Source: Algiphilus sp022763315 (GTDB lineage Bacteria; Pseudomonadota; Gammaproteobacteria; Nevskiales; Nevskiaceae). Taken from it: a DNA stretch of 64,000 nucleotides. A program made the position numbers and the translations under genes. The stretch lies in the NCBI RefSeq assembly GCF_965249985.1, contig NZ_OZ252280.1; one strand, written 5' to 3'. Positions 34,213 to 41,380 of the stretch are shown one piece after another (position 1 is the first letter of the stretch; every line of letters begins with the position of its first letter). The notes under the pieces were generated by a model. That model was not told where the DNA came from. It searched no databases and saw nothing but the letters and a program-made list of their open reading frames with translations.

Positions 34213-35789
34213 GCGCTGGTATCGCCTCCCTCGGGCTCATTCTTGTCCGTTATGGCCTGCAGACTGCCCTGCGCGAGCCGCAGGTGCAATCGTTCGCCGT
34301 GTTTCACCTGAGCCGGCTCGCGCAGAATAGCGCCATCGCTGCGTTGCACGATGGCGTAACCACGCGCCAGTGTCGCGGGCGGGCCGAGATGCGCGAGGTG
34401 TTCTTGTGCGCGCTGCAAGGCCTGCTGATGCGCGCCTATTGCCAAGCTGGTCGCACGATGCAGGCGGCGTTGCAGCTGAGCCAGCTCATTGGCTTCACGG
34501 CGCAGGCGGCCGAGCGGCGCCAATGCCCGCCAGCGCTGAGCGCGACCCTCGACGCGATGGTGCGCCTGCGACAGGGTTGCGCGTGCCTGACGCTGCATGC
34601 GTTCGAGCAGTCGATGAAGCTGGGCCGGTGCGTCGATCTGCACGCGACGGCGCGGATGCTGGGCACGCAGCAGCCCGCGCTGGGCCCACAAGCGCTGACG
34701 TTCACGCTCGATGCTGGCCTGGACGGCGCGCAGGAGCCGTGCGCGCGATTGCGCCACCGCCTGCCAGCGCGCGCCCTGCGGCGCCACTGCGCGCCGGGCC
34801 ACGCTGCTCAGCCGCGCTTGCAGCTCGTCATTGCGCTGCACCCAGGTATCGATGCGCTGCGTGGGCGAGACCCGCCGTAGGCGTCGGAGCACGGCATCCA
34901 GCTGCGTGGACCGCGTTTGTTGGGCGGTGGATTCGGCCCGCAGAAGCCGTTCGCGACACTGAAGCAGGCGTTGCGCGACGGCCTCCTGGTCCGGCGCGAC
35001 CCGCTCGGCCGCGGCGGTGGGCGTGGGCGCGCGCAGGTCCGCTGCGAAGTCGGCGATGGTGGTATCGGTCTCGTGGCCAACTCCAGTGATGACCGGCAGC
35101 GTGCAGGCGCGGATGGCGCGTGCCACGGCCTCCTCGTTGAAAGCCCAGAGATCTTCGATCGAGCCGCCGCCCCGGGCCAGAATGATGACATCGACATCAG
35201 GTGCGCGCTGCGGGAGCTGGCGCAGGGCTTGGACGATCTGCGGCGCGGCCTGCTCGCCTTGTACCAGGACCGGCAACAGGTAGATCGGCGGCATCGGCCA
35301 GCGCCGTTCCAGCGTGGTCAGGATGTCGCGCAGCGCTGCCGCGTCGCTTGAGGTGATCAGTCCGATGGCGCACGGAAAACGGGGCAGCGGACGCTTGATG
35401 GCGTCATCGAACAGCCCTTCCGCGGCCAGCTTTTTTTTGCGTTGTTCGAAGGCGGCCAGCAGGCGGCCCTCGCCGGCGCGTTGCATCAGCCGACATTTCA
35501 GTTGCAGCTTGCCGCCGGGCACGTAGTAGTCGAGCTGGCCGGTGATCTCGACCTCATCACCGTCGGCGGGCGCAAAGGCCACGCCGCGCGCGTCGGCGGC
35601 GAACATGGCGCATTCGATTTGCGCCTTGTCGTCCTTGAGGCGGAAATACCAGTGGCCCGAGCGCGCCCGGAAGAAATTCGAGATCTCTCCGACCACGCGC
35701 ATGGTGGGAAACGTACTGCGCAGAGTGTCCGACAGCAGCTGGGCCACTTCGCTGACGGTATAGCTGCGTGATTGACGCGTACTGCTCAC
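34209..35789 (-). CDS. xseA: Exodeoxyribonuclease VII large subunit
   Basis: The 526-residue subunit starts at GTG with a SYTVSEVAQLLSDTLRSTFP OB-fold domain. RGGGSIEDLWAFNEE (residues of about 205-220) marks the catalytic core with GHETDTTIADFAADLRAPTPTAAAE, then comes a long coiled-coil C-terminal half rich in Arg, Gln and Leu. It degrades single-stranded DNA together with XseB. Divergent from guaB across a 60-base gap, an arrangement common in Gammaproteobacteria. Confidence 0.97.
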   Translation of the reverse strand: MSSTRQSRSYTVSEVAQLLSDTLRSTFPTMRVVGEISNFFRARSGHWYFRLKDDKAQIECAMFAADARGVAFAPADGDEVEITGQLDYYVPGGKLQLKCRLMQRAGEGRLLAAFEQRKKKLAAEGLFDDAIKRPLPRFPCAIGLITSSDAAALRDILTTLERRWPMPPIYLLPVLVQGEQAAPQIVQALRQLPQRAPDVDVIILARGGGSIEDLWAFNEEAVARAIRACTLPVITGVGHETDTTIADFAADLRAPTPTAAAERVAPDQEAVAQRLLQCRERLLRAESTAQQTRSTQLDAVLRRLRRVSPTQRIDTWVQRNDELQARLSSVARRAVAPQGARWQAVAQSRARLLRAVQASIERERQRLWAQRGLLRAQHPRRRVQIDAPAQLHRLLERMQRQARATLSQAHHRVEGRAQRWRALAPLGRLRREANELAQLQRRLHRATSLAIGAHQQALQRAQEHLAHLGPPATLARGYAIVQRSDGAILREPAQVKHGERLHLRLAQGSLQAITDKNEPEGGDTSA

Positions 35790-35817
35790 GATGCGGCGGA
35801 CTCCGGGGTGGAGCCGT

Positions 35818-35823
35818 TATACT
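35818..35823 (+). promoter_or_regulatory. Likely -10 box of the guaBA promoter
   Basis: TATACT lies 26 bases before the guaB ATG, within the only 60 bases between xseA and guaB. The -35 side is poor, and the run upstream is GC-rich. It supports 35850 as the guaB start rather than the upstream in-frame ATG at 35772, which lies inside xseA. Confidence 0.45.
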
Positions 35824-35849
35824 ACGTCACGCTCAGTCAGCCGCTAGAA

Positions 35850-37328
35850 ATGACTCAGGACGATCGCTCGCGCATCCTGCTGGAAGCCCTTACCTTTGAC
35901 GACGTGCTGTTGGTTCCGGCCTATTCGCGCATTCTGCCGCGCAAGGCCGACATCAGCACGCGGCTCACGCGTGAAATCGAACTCCGCGTACCGCTGCTGT
36001 CCGCCGCCATGGACACCGTCACGGAATCCCGCCTAGCCATCGCCATCGCGCAGGAAGGCGGCGTCGGCATCGTGCACAAGAACTTGCCGATCGCGGCGCA
36101 GGCCAGCGAGGTCCGGCGCGTCAAGAAGTATGAGTCCGGCATCATCGTCGACCCGATCACCGTGTCGCCCGACCTCACCATTGGCGAGGTGCTGGAACTG
36201 ACGCGCAAGCACCAGATTTCCGGCGTGCCAGTGGTCGACGGCGAAGAGCTGGTCGGCATCGTCACCAGCCGCGACCTGCGCTTTGAGACCCGCTTCTCCG
36301 AGCCGGTGTCGGTGGTGATGACCCCCAAGGAGCGACTGGTCACGGTGCGCGAGGACGCGTCGCGCGAAGAAATCATGCACAAGCTGCACGAGTACCGCAT
36401 CGAGAAGGTGCTGGTCGTCGGTGACGGCTTTGCGCTGCGTGGCATGGTCACTGTCAAGGACATTCAGAAGTCCACCGACTTCCCCTTTGCCTGCAAGGAT
36501 GAGCATGGCCGCCTGCGCGTTGGCGCGGCCGTGGGCACGGCGGGCGACACGGAGGAGCGCGTCGCCGCTCTGGTCGAGGCCGGCGCGGATGTCGTGGTGG
36601 TGGACACCGCGCACGGCCACAGTGCTGGCGTGCTGGAGCGTGTGGCCTGGGTCAAGAAGGCCTATCCCTCCGTGCAGGTCATCGGCGGCAACATCGCGAC
36701 CGCCGAAGCCGCCACGGCACTGGTCGAGGCCGGCGCCGATGCCGTCAAGGTGGGCATCGGGCCCGGCTCCATCTGCACGACGCGCGTGGTTGCCGGCGTG
36801 GGTGTGCCGCAGGTGACGGCCATCATGCAGGTCGCCGCCGCGCTCAAGGGCACGGATGTGCCGCTGATCGCGGACGGCGGTATCCGCTATTCCGGGGATC
36901 TGGCCAAGGCCATTGCCGCCGGTGCGCATTCGGTGATGATCGGCTCCATGCTGGCCGGCACCGAAGAGGCGCCGGGCGAGGTGGAGCTGTATCAGGGCCG
37001 CTCCTACAAGTCCTACCGCGGCATGGGCTCGATGGGCGCCATGGCGCAGGGCAGCAAGGACCGCTACTTCCAGGACACCACAGTCGACCCCGACAAGCTC
37101 GTTCCCGAGGGCATCGAAGGCCGTGTGCCGTACAAGGGGCCGATGGCGGCCATCGTGCATCAGCTCGTAGGGGGCCTGCGCAGTTCCATGGGTTACACCG
37201 GCTGCCACGATATCGAGTGCATGCGGACGCAGACCCGTTTCGTGAAGATCAGCGCCGCCGGCATGCGCGAGAGCCATGTCCACGACGTCTCCATCGTCAA
37301 GGAAGCGCCCAACTACCGCGTCGAGTAG
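35850..37328 (+). CDS. guaB: Inosine-5'-monophosphate dehydrogenase
   Basis: The 492-residue enzyme oxidises IMP to XMP, the first committed step to GMP. Two CBS domains (residues of about 95-205) interrupt the barrel, and Cys309 in GPGSICTTR is the catalytic cysteine. GMGSMGAM and KDRYFQ are the IMP-binding and flap residues. The start fits E. coli length and the upstream -10 box. guaA follows after 49 bases. Confidence 0.97.
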   Translation: MTQDDRSRILLEALTFDDVLLVPAYSRILPRKADISTRLTREIELRVPLLSAAMDTVTESRLAIAIAQEGGVGIVHKNLPIAAQASEVRRVKKYESGIIVDPITVSPDLTIGEVLELTRKHQISGVPVVDGEELVGIVTSRDLRFETRFSEPVSVVMTPKERLVTVREDASREEIMHKLHEYRIEKVLVVGDGFALRGMVTVKDIQKSTDFPFACKDEHGRLRVGAAVGTAGDTEERVAALVEAGADVVVVDTAHGHSAGVLERVAWVKKAYPSVQVIGGNIATAEAATALVEAGADAVKVGIGPGSICTTRVVAGVGVPQVTAIMQVAAALKGTDVPLIADGGIRYSGDLAKAIAAGAHSVMIGSMLAGTEEAPGEVELYQGRSYKSYRGMGSMGAMAQGSKDRYFQDTTVDPDKLVPEGIEGRVPYKGPMAAIVHQLVGGLRSSMGYTGCHDIECMRTQTRFVKISAAGMRESHVHDVSIVKEAPNYRVE

Positions 37329-37377
37329 CGCCCCGGTGAACTACCCGCAGACGCAGAACGACCTCGCAGGGCCGAAC

Positions 37378-38952
37378 GTGACCGATATCCACGCCCACCG
37401 AATCCTCATCCTGGATTTCGGCTCCCAATACACCCAGCTGATCGCGCGACGCGTCCGTGAGGCCGGGGTGTATTGTGAACTGCACCCCTGGGATACGACG
37501 GCTGAGGACATTCGCGCCTTCGCCCCGAGCGGCATCATTCTCTCCGGCGGTCCGGAGACCGTGGCCGCGGACAATGCTCCCCGCGCTGGCGAGGCGGTCT
37601 GGGGTCTTGGCGTGCCTGTCCTCGGCATTTGCTATGGCATGCAGACCATGGCTGCCGAACTCGGTGGCAAGGTAGCGCCCGGCGCGGTGCAGGAATTCGG
37701 CTACGCCCGGGTGCGGCAGGTCGGCGAAACCACGCTGCTGCGGAATATCGACGACGCCATCGACGATGACGGAACGCCGCTGCTCGATGTCTGGATGAGC
37801 CATGGCGACCAGGTCACCAAGTTGCCGGACGGCTTCACGCGGGTTGCCGCCACCGATGATGTGCCGGTGGCCGCCATCGCCGACACGGCACGACGCTACT
37901 ACGGATTGCAGTTCCACCCGGAAGTCACGCACACCCCGCAGGGCAAGCGCATCCTGGAGCGCTTCGTGCATGACATCTGCGGTTGTGGACGCGACTGGAC
38001 GCCGGCCAACATCGTCGAGGACCTCATTGCTCGGGTGAAGACCCAGGTGGGGGATCGTCATGTGCTATTGGGGCTTTCCGGCGGGGTGGACTCCTCTGTG
38101 GTCGCGGCGCTGCTGCACAAGGCCATCGGTGAACAACTGACCTGCGTTTTCGTCGATAACGGCCTGCTGCGCCTGCATGAAGGCGATCAGGTCATGAAGG
38201 TCTTTGAGCAGCACCTGGGCGTGCGCGTGATCCGCGTCGATGCTGAGGCGCGCTTCCTGGAGGCACTGGCCGACGAGGCGGATCCCGAGGCCAAGCGCAA
38301 GATCATCGGCCGCACCTTCATCGAGGTCTTCGACGAGGAAGCCGCGAAGCTGACCGATGTGGAGTTCCTCGCCCAGGGCACGATCTATCCCGACGTCATC
38401 GAGTCCGCAGGTGGCAAGACAGGCAAGGCGCACGTCATCAAGTCGCACCACAACGTGGGTGGGCTGCCGGAGCACATGAAGCTGAAGCTGGTCGAGCCGC
38501 TGCGCGAACTGTTCAAGGACGAAGTCCGCGCCATCGGCCTCGAGCTCGGTCTGCCGCGCGAGATGATCATGCGTCACCCCTTCCCGGGGCCGGGCCTGGG
38601 GGTTCGCATCCTTGGCGCGGTCAGCAAGGCTGCCGCGGATACCTTGCGCCGCGCCGATGCCATCTTCATCGAAGAGCTCTGGAAGGCCGCATGGTATGAC
38701 CGCGTCAGCCAGGCTTTCGCCGTCTTCATCCCAGTCAACAGCGTGGGCGTCACCGGCGATGGCCGGCGCTACGCCCCCATCATCGGCCTGCGCGCTGTCC
38801 AGACGGTGGATTTCATGACCGCGCGCTGGGCGCCACTGCCGGCTGAACTGCTGGACACCTGCGCCCGCCGGATCGTCAACGAAGTGCCCAACGTCTCGCG
38901 CGTGGTGTACGACATCTCCGGCAAACCGCCCGCGACTATCGAGTGGGAGTAG
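37378..38952 (+). CDS. guaA: GMP synthase (glutamine-hydrolysing)
   Basis: The 524-residue enzyme has a class I glutamine amidotransferase domain (ILDFGSQYTQLIARRVRE at the start, nucleophile Cys85 in GICYGMQTM, and HPEVTHT) and an ATP-pyrophosphatase domain with LSGGVDSSV. Start codon chosen is GTG at 37378, giving the family N-terminus VTDIHAHRILILDFG and a length equal to E. coli GuaA; the frame is open further upstream, but that part lies over the guaB end. Confidence 0.96.
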   Translation: MTDIHAHRILILDFGSQYTQLIARRVREAGVYCELHPWDTTAEDIRAFAPSGIILSGGPETVAADNAPRAGEAVWGLGVPVLGICYGMQTMAAELGGKVAPGAVQEFGYARVRQVGETTLLRNIDDAIDDDGTPLLDVWMSHGDQVTKLPDGFTRVAATDDVPVAAIADTARRYYGLQFHPEVTHTPQGKRILERFVHDICGCGRDWTPANIVEDLIARVKTQVGDRHVLLGLSGGVDSSVVAALLHKAIGEQLTCVFVDNGLLRLHEGDQVMKVFEQHLGVRVIRVDAEARFLEALADEADPEAKRKIIGRTFIEVFDEEAAKLTDVEFLAQGTIYPDVIESAGGKTGKAHVIKSHHNVGGLPEHMKLKLVEPLRELFKDEVRAIGLELGLPREMIMRHPFPGPGLGVRILGAVSKAAADTLRRADAIFIEELWKAAWYDRVSQAFAVFIPVNSVGVTGDGRRYAPIIGLRAVQTVDFMTARWAPLPAELLDTCARRIVNEVPNVSRVVYDISGKPPATIEWE

Positions 38953-39093
38953 CAGCACCTCGTAGGTCAGAAGCGCACGCGAAGGCACGCTGGTGGAACG
39001 GTGCTTGCAGGATTCCATGAGTCGCGCCAAGTACCAGGCGGGGCAGCCAGCCGCCTTGCTACTGCTGCTGAAACATCGGTCAAGAGGCAATCA

Positions 39094-39165
39094 CTGACAA
39101 TCTTTGTCAGTTATTGACAACCCGGCGCCGAGAATTGTCAGTCTCGCGCGCCCAGATACCGACAA
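39094..39165 (+). promoter_or_regulatory. PilR-like binding boxes upstream of the pilin promoter
   Basis: Five copies of a TGACAA/TTGTCA type box occur in 72 bases: CTGACAA at 39094, TTGTCAG at 39104, TTGACAA at 39114, TTGTCAG at 39135 and CCGACAA at 39159. The first two form a perfect 17-base palindrome, CTGACAAtctTTGTCAG. They lie 40 to 110 bases upstream of the -24 element, the position for the PilR activator of the PilSR system; TGTC-based sites are known for PilR in Pseudomonas. Confidence 0.65.
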
Positions 39166-39203
39166 ATGGCCGCAGAAGCCCCTGCAAACGGCCCTTCTGC
39201 AAG

Positions 39204-39219
39204 TGGCATAGGCCTTGCA
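39204..39219 (+). promoter_or_regulatory. Sigma-54 promoter of the pilin gene
   Basis: TGGCATAGGCCTTGCA has the GG and GC separated by exactly 10 bases. The predicted start is near 39230, about 60 bases before the ATG. RpoN/PilR control of pilA is well known in Pseudomonas. Confidence 0.9.
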
Positions 39220-39290
39220 CAATGGAGATCGGTCGACCGGATCATCACTGCCGGCTTCCTCAATGCATTGACGTACACAAGGAGATTCCT

Positions 39291-39773
39291 ATGACACATG
39301 TGAAGAAGGGCCAACAGGGCTTCACCCTGATCGAGCTGATGATCGTGGTTGCGATTATCGGTATTCTTGCCGCCATCGCGATTCCGGCTTATCAGGACTA
39401 CACGATTAGATCTAAAGTGACCGAGGGGCTAAACCTCGCCTCAACGGCTAAGGCACTGGTTTCTGAAAATGCTCAAACCGGGGCTGCTGCATTGGACGCA
39501 GGGTGGGATGATCCAGCTCCCACGACAAACGTTACGAGCGTAACGGTCGATAGCGATGACGGTGTGATTACTATCACATATAACGAAGGCGCTCTTGGCG
39601 GCGATGTAGCCGCGGGAGCAAACACACTTGTGTTGACGCCAACAGCCTCTGGTGCAGCGTTGACTGCCGGTACTGCTCCTGACGAAGCCATCCAGTGGGA
39701 TTGCGACGCCGCTGAAGGCGACGGTACTATTGCGGACAAGTATGCTCCTGCTAACTGCCGTGGAGCCAGCTAA
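39291..39773 (+). CDS. pilA: Type IV major pilin PilA
   Basis: The 160-residue prepilin has a 10-residue leader (MTHVKKGQQG), cut by the prepilin peptidase before FTLIELMIVVAIIGILAAIA, which keeps the Glu at mature position 5. The C-terminus has the disulfide-loop cysteines 138 and 156, and the last residue is Ser160 (NCRGAS). AAGGAGA lies 5 bases before the ATG. The base composition of the C-terminal half is lower in GC than its neighbours, which fits a diversifying pilin. In Pseudomonas group I pilins a C-terminal Ser is glycosylated by a ligase encoded just downstream; the next gene here fits. Confidence 0.96.
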   Translation: MTHVKKGQQGFTLIELMIVVAIIGILAAIAIPAYQDYTIRSKVTEGLNLASTAKALVSENAQTGAAALDAGWDDPAPTTNVTSVTVDSDDGVITITYNEGALGGDVAAGANTLVLTPTASGAALTAGTAPDEAIQWDCDAAEGDGTIADKYAPANCRGAS

Positions 39774-39828
39774 AGTCAAGCTGGACGGATATTGCGCAGC
39801 TTGAGAGAGTGCGCGAGTGCGCTGAGAA

Positions 39829-39851
39829 AGGCCCGCCATAACGGCGGGCCT
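39829..39851 (+). terminator. Hairpin after the pilin gene
   Basis: A 9-bp perfect stem, AGGCCCGCC with GGCGGGCCT, closes a 5-base loop (ATAAC). No clear T run follows, so it may be a partial terminator or an mRNA stabiliser that lets pilin be made in excess over the downstream ligase. Confidence 0.6.
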
Positions 39852-39873
39852 ACTCATTTGGACGTGAAGTAAA

Positions 39874-41268
39874 TTGACCAAGTCCAGTCCAGTGAGTAAT
39901 CAGTACTTTGATCAAGAGTTAGCGTTTCTTTGGTTTGCACTGTTCGGTTTGGGTTATCTGTTGGGGTTCTATCCTCCGGTCGATATTCCAATCCACGATG
40001 CGCAGCGGTTATTTGTGTGTGCAGTACTGGTCGGGGCACTCACCAGACATCAAAATTTGACAAGCAGTCCGCAGCTTGCCTGGCTCGTCGCGCTGGTCGG
40101 CCTGATGGCACTCGTCACCGTATGGCACCCAAATTGGACCGGGTTAGCCTTGTTTTTGACGTGGGCTGGATTGCTGGCATGGGGCCGGTACATCTACCAG
40201 CAGTCACTGCTTCGCCCTTCGACCTTTTGGCGCCTTTGGGTGGTGGTGGCAGTCCTCTTGGCGCTGGCTTACACCGTGCGTGTCGGCGCTGCCGTTGCAG
40301 CTGCAGTGCCCCAGCAGAAGGTGCTGCTCAGTGAGATCTTCCTAGGCTTCGGTCATGTCCGCCATTTCGCACAGTTGATGCCGTTGATCCTGCCGATTCT
40401 GGCACTGGCTTGTCTGAAACAATCGTCGGTATCACCTATGCTGCGGCTTTGTCGTCCGTTGGCCATGCTCGCGCTGCTGTCCTGGTGCGTCCTGCTTTGG
40501 CTGAATGGGAGTGCGGGAGCCCTCTACGGAAGCCTGATTGGCCTGGGCTTCGCGGTTGCTATTGCTGGCTGGGAACGGAGTCGCTATCTGGTGACGACGA
40601 TGCTGCTGGCGGGTTGCGCCGCAGTGCTCGTGATCCTGGCGCTGGATCGGCTGGTGCCGTTACTCGGGGAAATCGCGCAGAGCGCGCGCGTGCAGGAAAG
40701 CGGGCGCTTGGAAATCTGGGCGGCGACGCTACGCGCGCTGGCCGAGCAACCGCTGCTGGGCTGGGGGCCAGACCGCTTCCCGGTCGTCGTTGATGTCAAG
40801 CCCGGACACCCGCACAACGCCGTGCTTGCCTTTGCCATGGATTTTGGCGTTCTGGCGCTGCTGCTTCTGGTTGTCGTGATGTGGCGTTGGTTCTCGCCGT
40901 TTCGACTTGCTCGGCAAATTCGGGCGATGTCCGTTGCTGAGGCGCACTGGCCAGTAGCGCTAACTGCGGCCGCTTTTGGCGGGCTGGCGCATGCGCAGGT
41001 TTCCGGCGTCACGGTGATGCCGCTGGCGCAATTGCTGCTGGCACTCACCCTCGGCCTGCTACTGGCCTCGGTGACCGACGAGGCTCCGAAACAGTGCTTC
41101 CCGCGGACGAGCCGAGTCCTTGGCGCAATGCTGGCTGTGAGTCTCGTAGTGGCGACGCTGGCCTCGGCGTTGCTGTCTCCCTGTGGACCCTTTGCCAGCA
41201 GTCAGGCGGTCTGTTCCCAGACGGCCTCGTTCTGGTCGAGCAATCCCATACCGCAGGACCGAAATTGA
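39874..41268 (+). CDS. Pilin O-glycosyl-ligase, TfpO/PilO-like (Wzy_C / O-antigen ligase superfamily)
   Basis: This 464-residue polytopic membrane protein has about 12 segments. The conserved parts are GHVRHFAQLMP near residue 160, RLEIWAATLRALAEQPLLGWGPDRFP near 275 and PHNAVLAFAMDFG near 310, the pattern of O-antigen ligases and PglL/TfpO pilin glycosyl-ligases, which move a lipid-linked sugar onto protein in the periplasm. It lies 100 bases after pilA, behind the hairpin. The start is uncertain: TTG at 39874 gives the full N-terminus, and a GTG at 39892 also fits. Sugar donor and exact target are not visible. Confidence 0.75.
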   Translation: MTKSSPVSNQYFDQELAFLWFALFGLGYLLGFYPPVDIPIHDAQRLFVCAVLVGALTRHQNLTSSPQLAWLVALVGLMALVTVWHPNWTGLALFLTWAGLLAWGRYIYQQSLLRPSTFWRLWVVVAVLLALAYTVRVGAAVAAAVPQQKVLLSEIFLGFGHVRHFAQLMPLILPILALACLKQSSVSPMLRLCRPLAMLALLSWCVLLWLNGSAGALYGSLIGLGFAVAIAGWERSRYLVTTMLLAGCAAVLVILALDRLVPLLGEIAQSARVQESGRLEIWAATLRALAEQPLLGWGPDRFPVVVDVKPGHPHNAVLAFAMDFGVLALLLLVVVMWRWFSPFRLARQIRAMSVAEAHWPVALTAAAFGGLAHAQVSGVTVMPLAQLLLALTLGLLLASVTDEAPKQCFPRTSRVLGAMLAVSLVVATLASALLSPCGPFASSQAVCSQTASFWSSNPIPQDRN

Positions 41269-41317
41269 TTGTGCGGCCCGGCTGGTAAGGCGGCTGCGAG
41301 AGACGCTGGGCTCAGAG

Positions 41318-41357
41318 ACAAAAAAAGCGCACCCCCGACGGTGCGGGAGTGCGCCTT
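41318..41357 (-). terminator. Terminator after the glycine-rich lipoprotein gene
   Basis: On the minus strand GGCGCACTCCCG and CGGGGGTGCGC pair around a short loop and run into seven T. It stands 23 bases past the lipoprotein stop. The pilin-ligase gene converges from the other side. Confidence 0.8.
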
Positions 41358-41380
41358 CTACAACAGGCTCTTGGCGCTGA

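Larger units (their letters stand above)
38953..39290 (+). other. Intergenic regulatory region before the pilin gene
   Basis: The 338 bases hold no gene. The last 200 form the pilin control region: TGACA/TGTCA boxes and a sigma-54 promoter (listed separately). The first 100 bases have only a weak GC hairpin without a T run after guaA. Confidence 0.7.

Noticed and set aside
35772..35849. N-terminal extension of guaB
   Set aside because: The first 26 codons lie inside or across the xseA start and the promoter -10 box; family length supports 35850.
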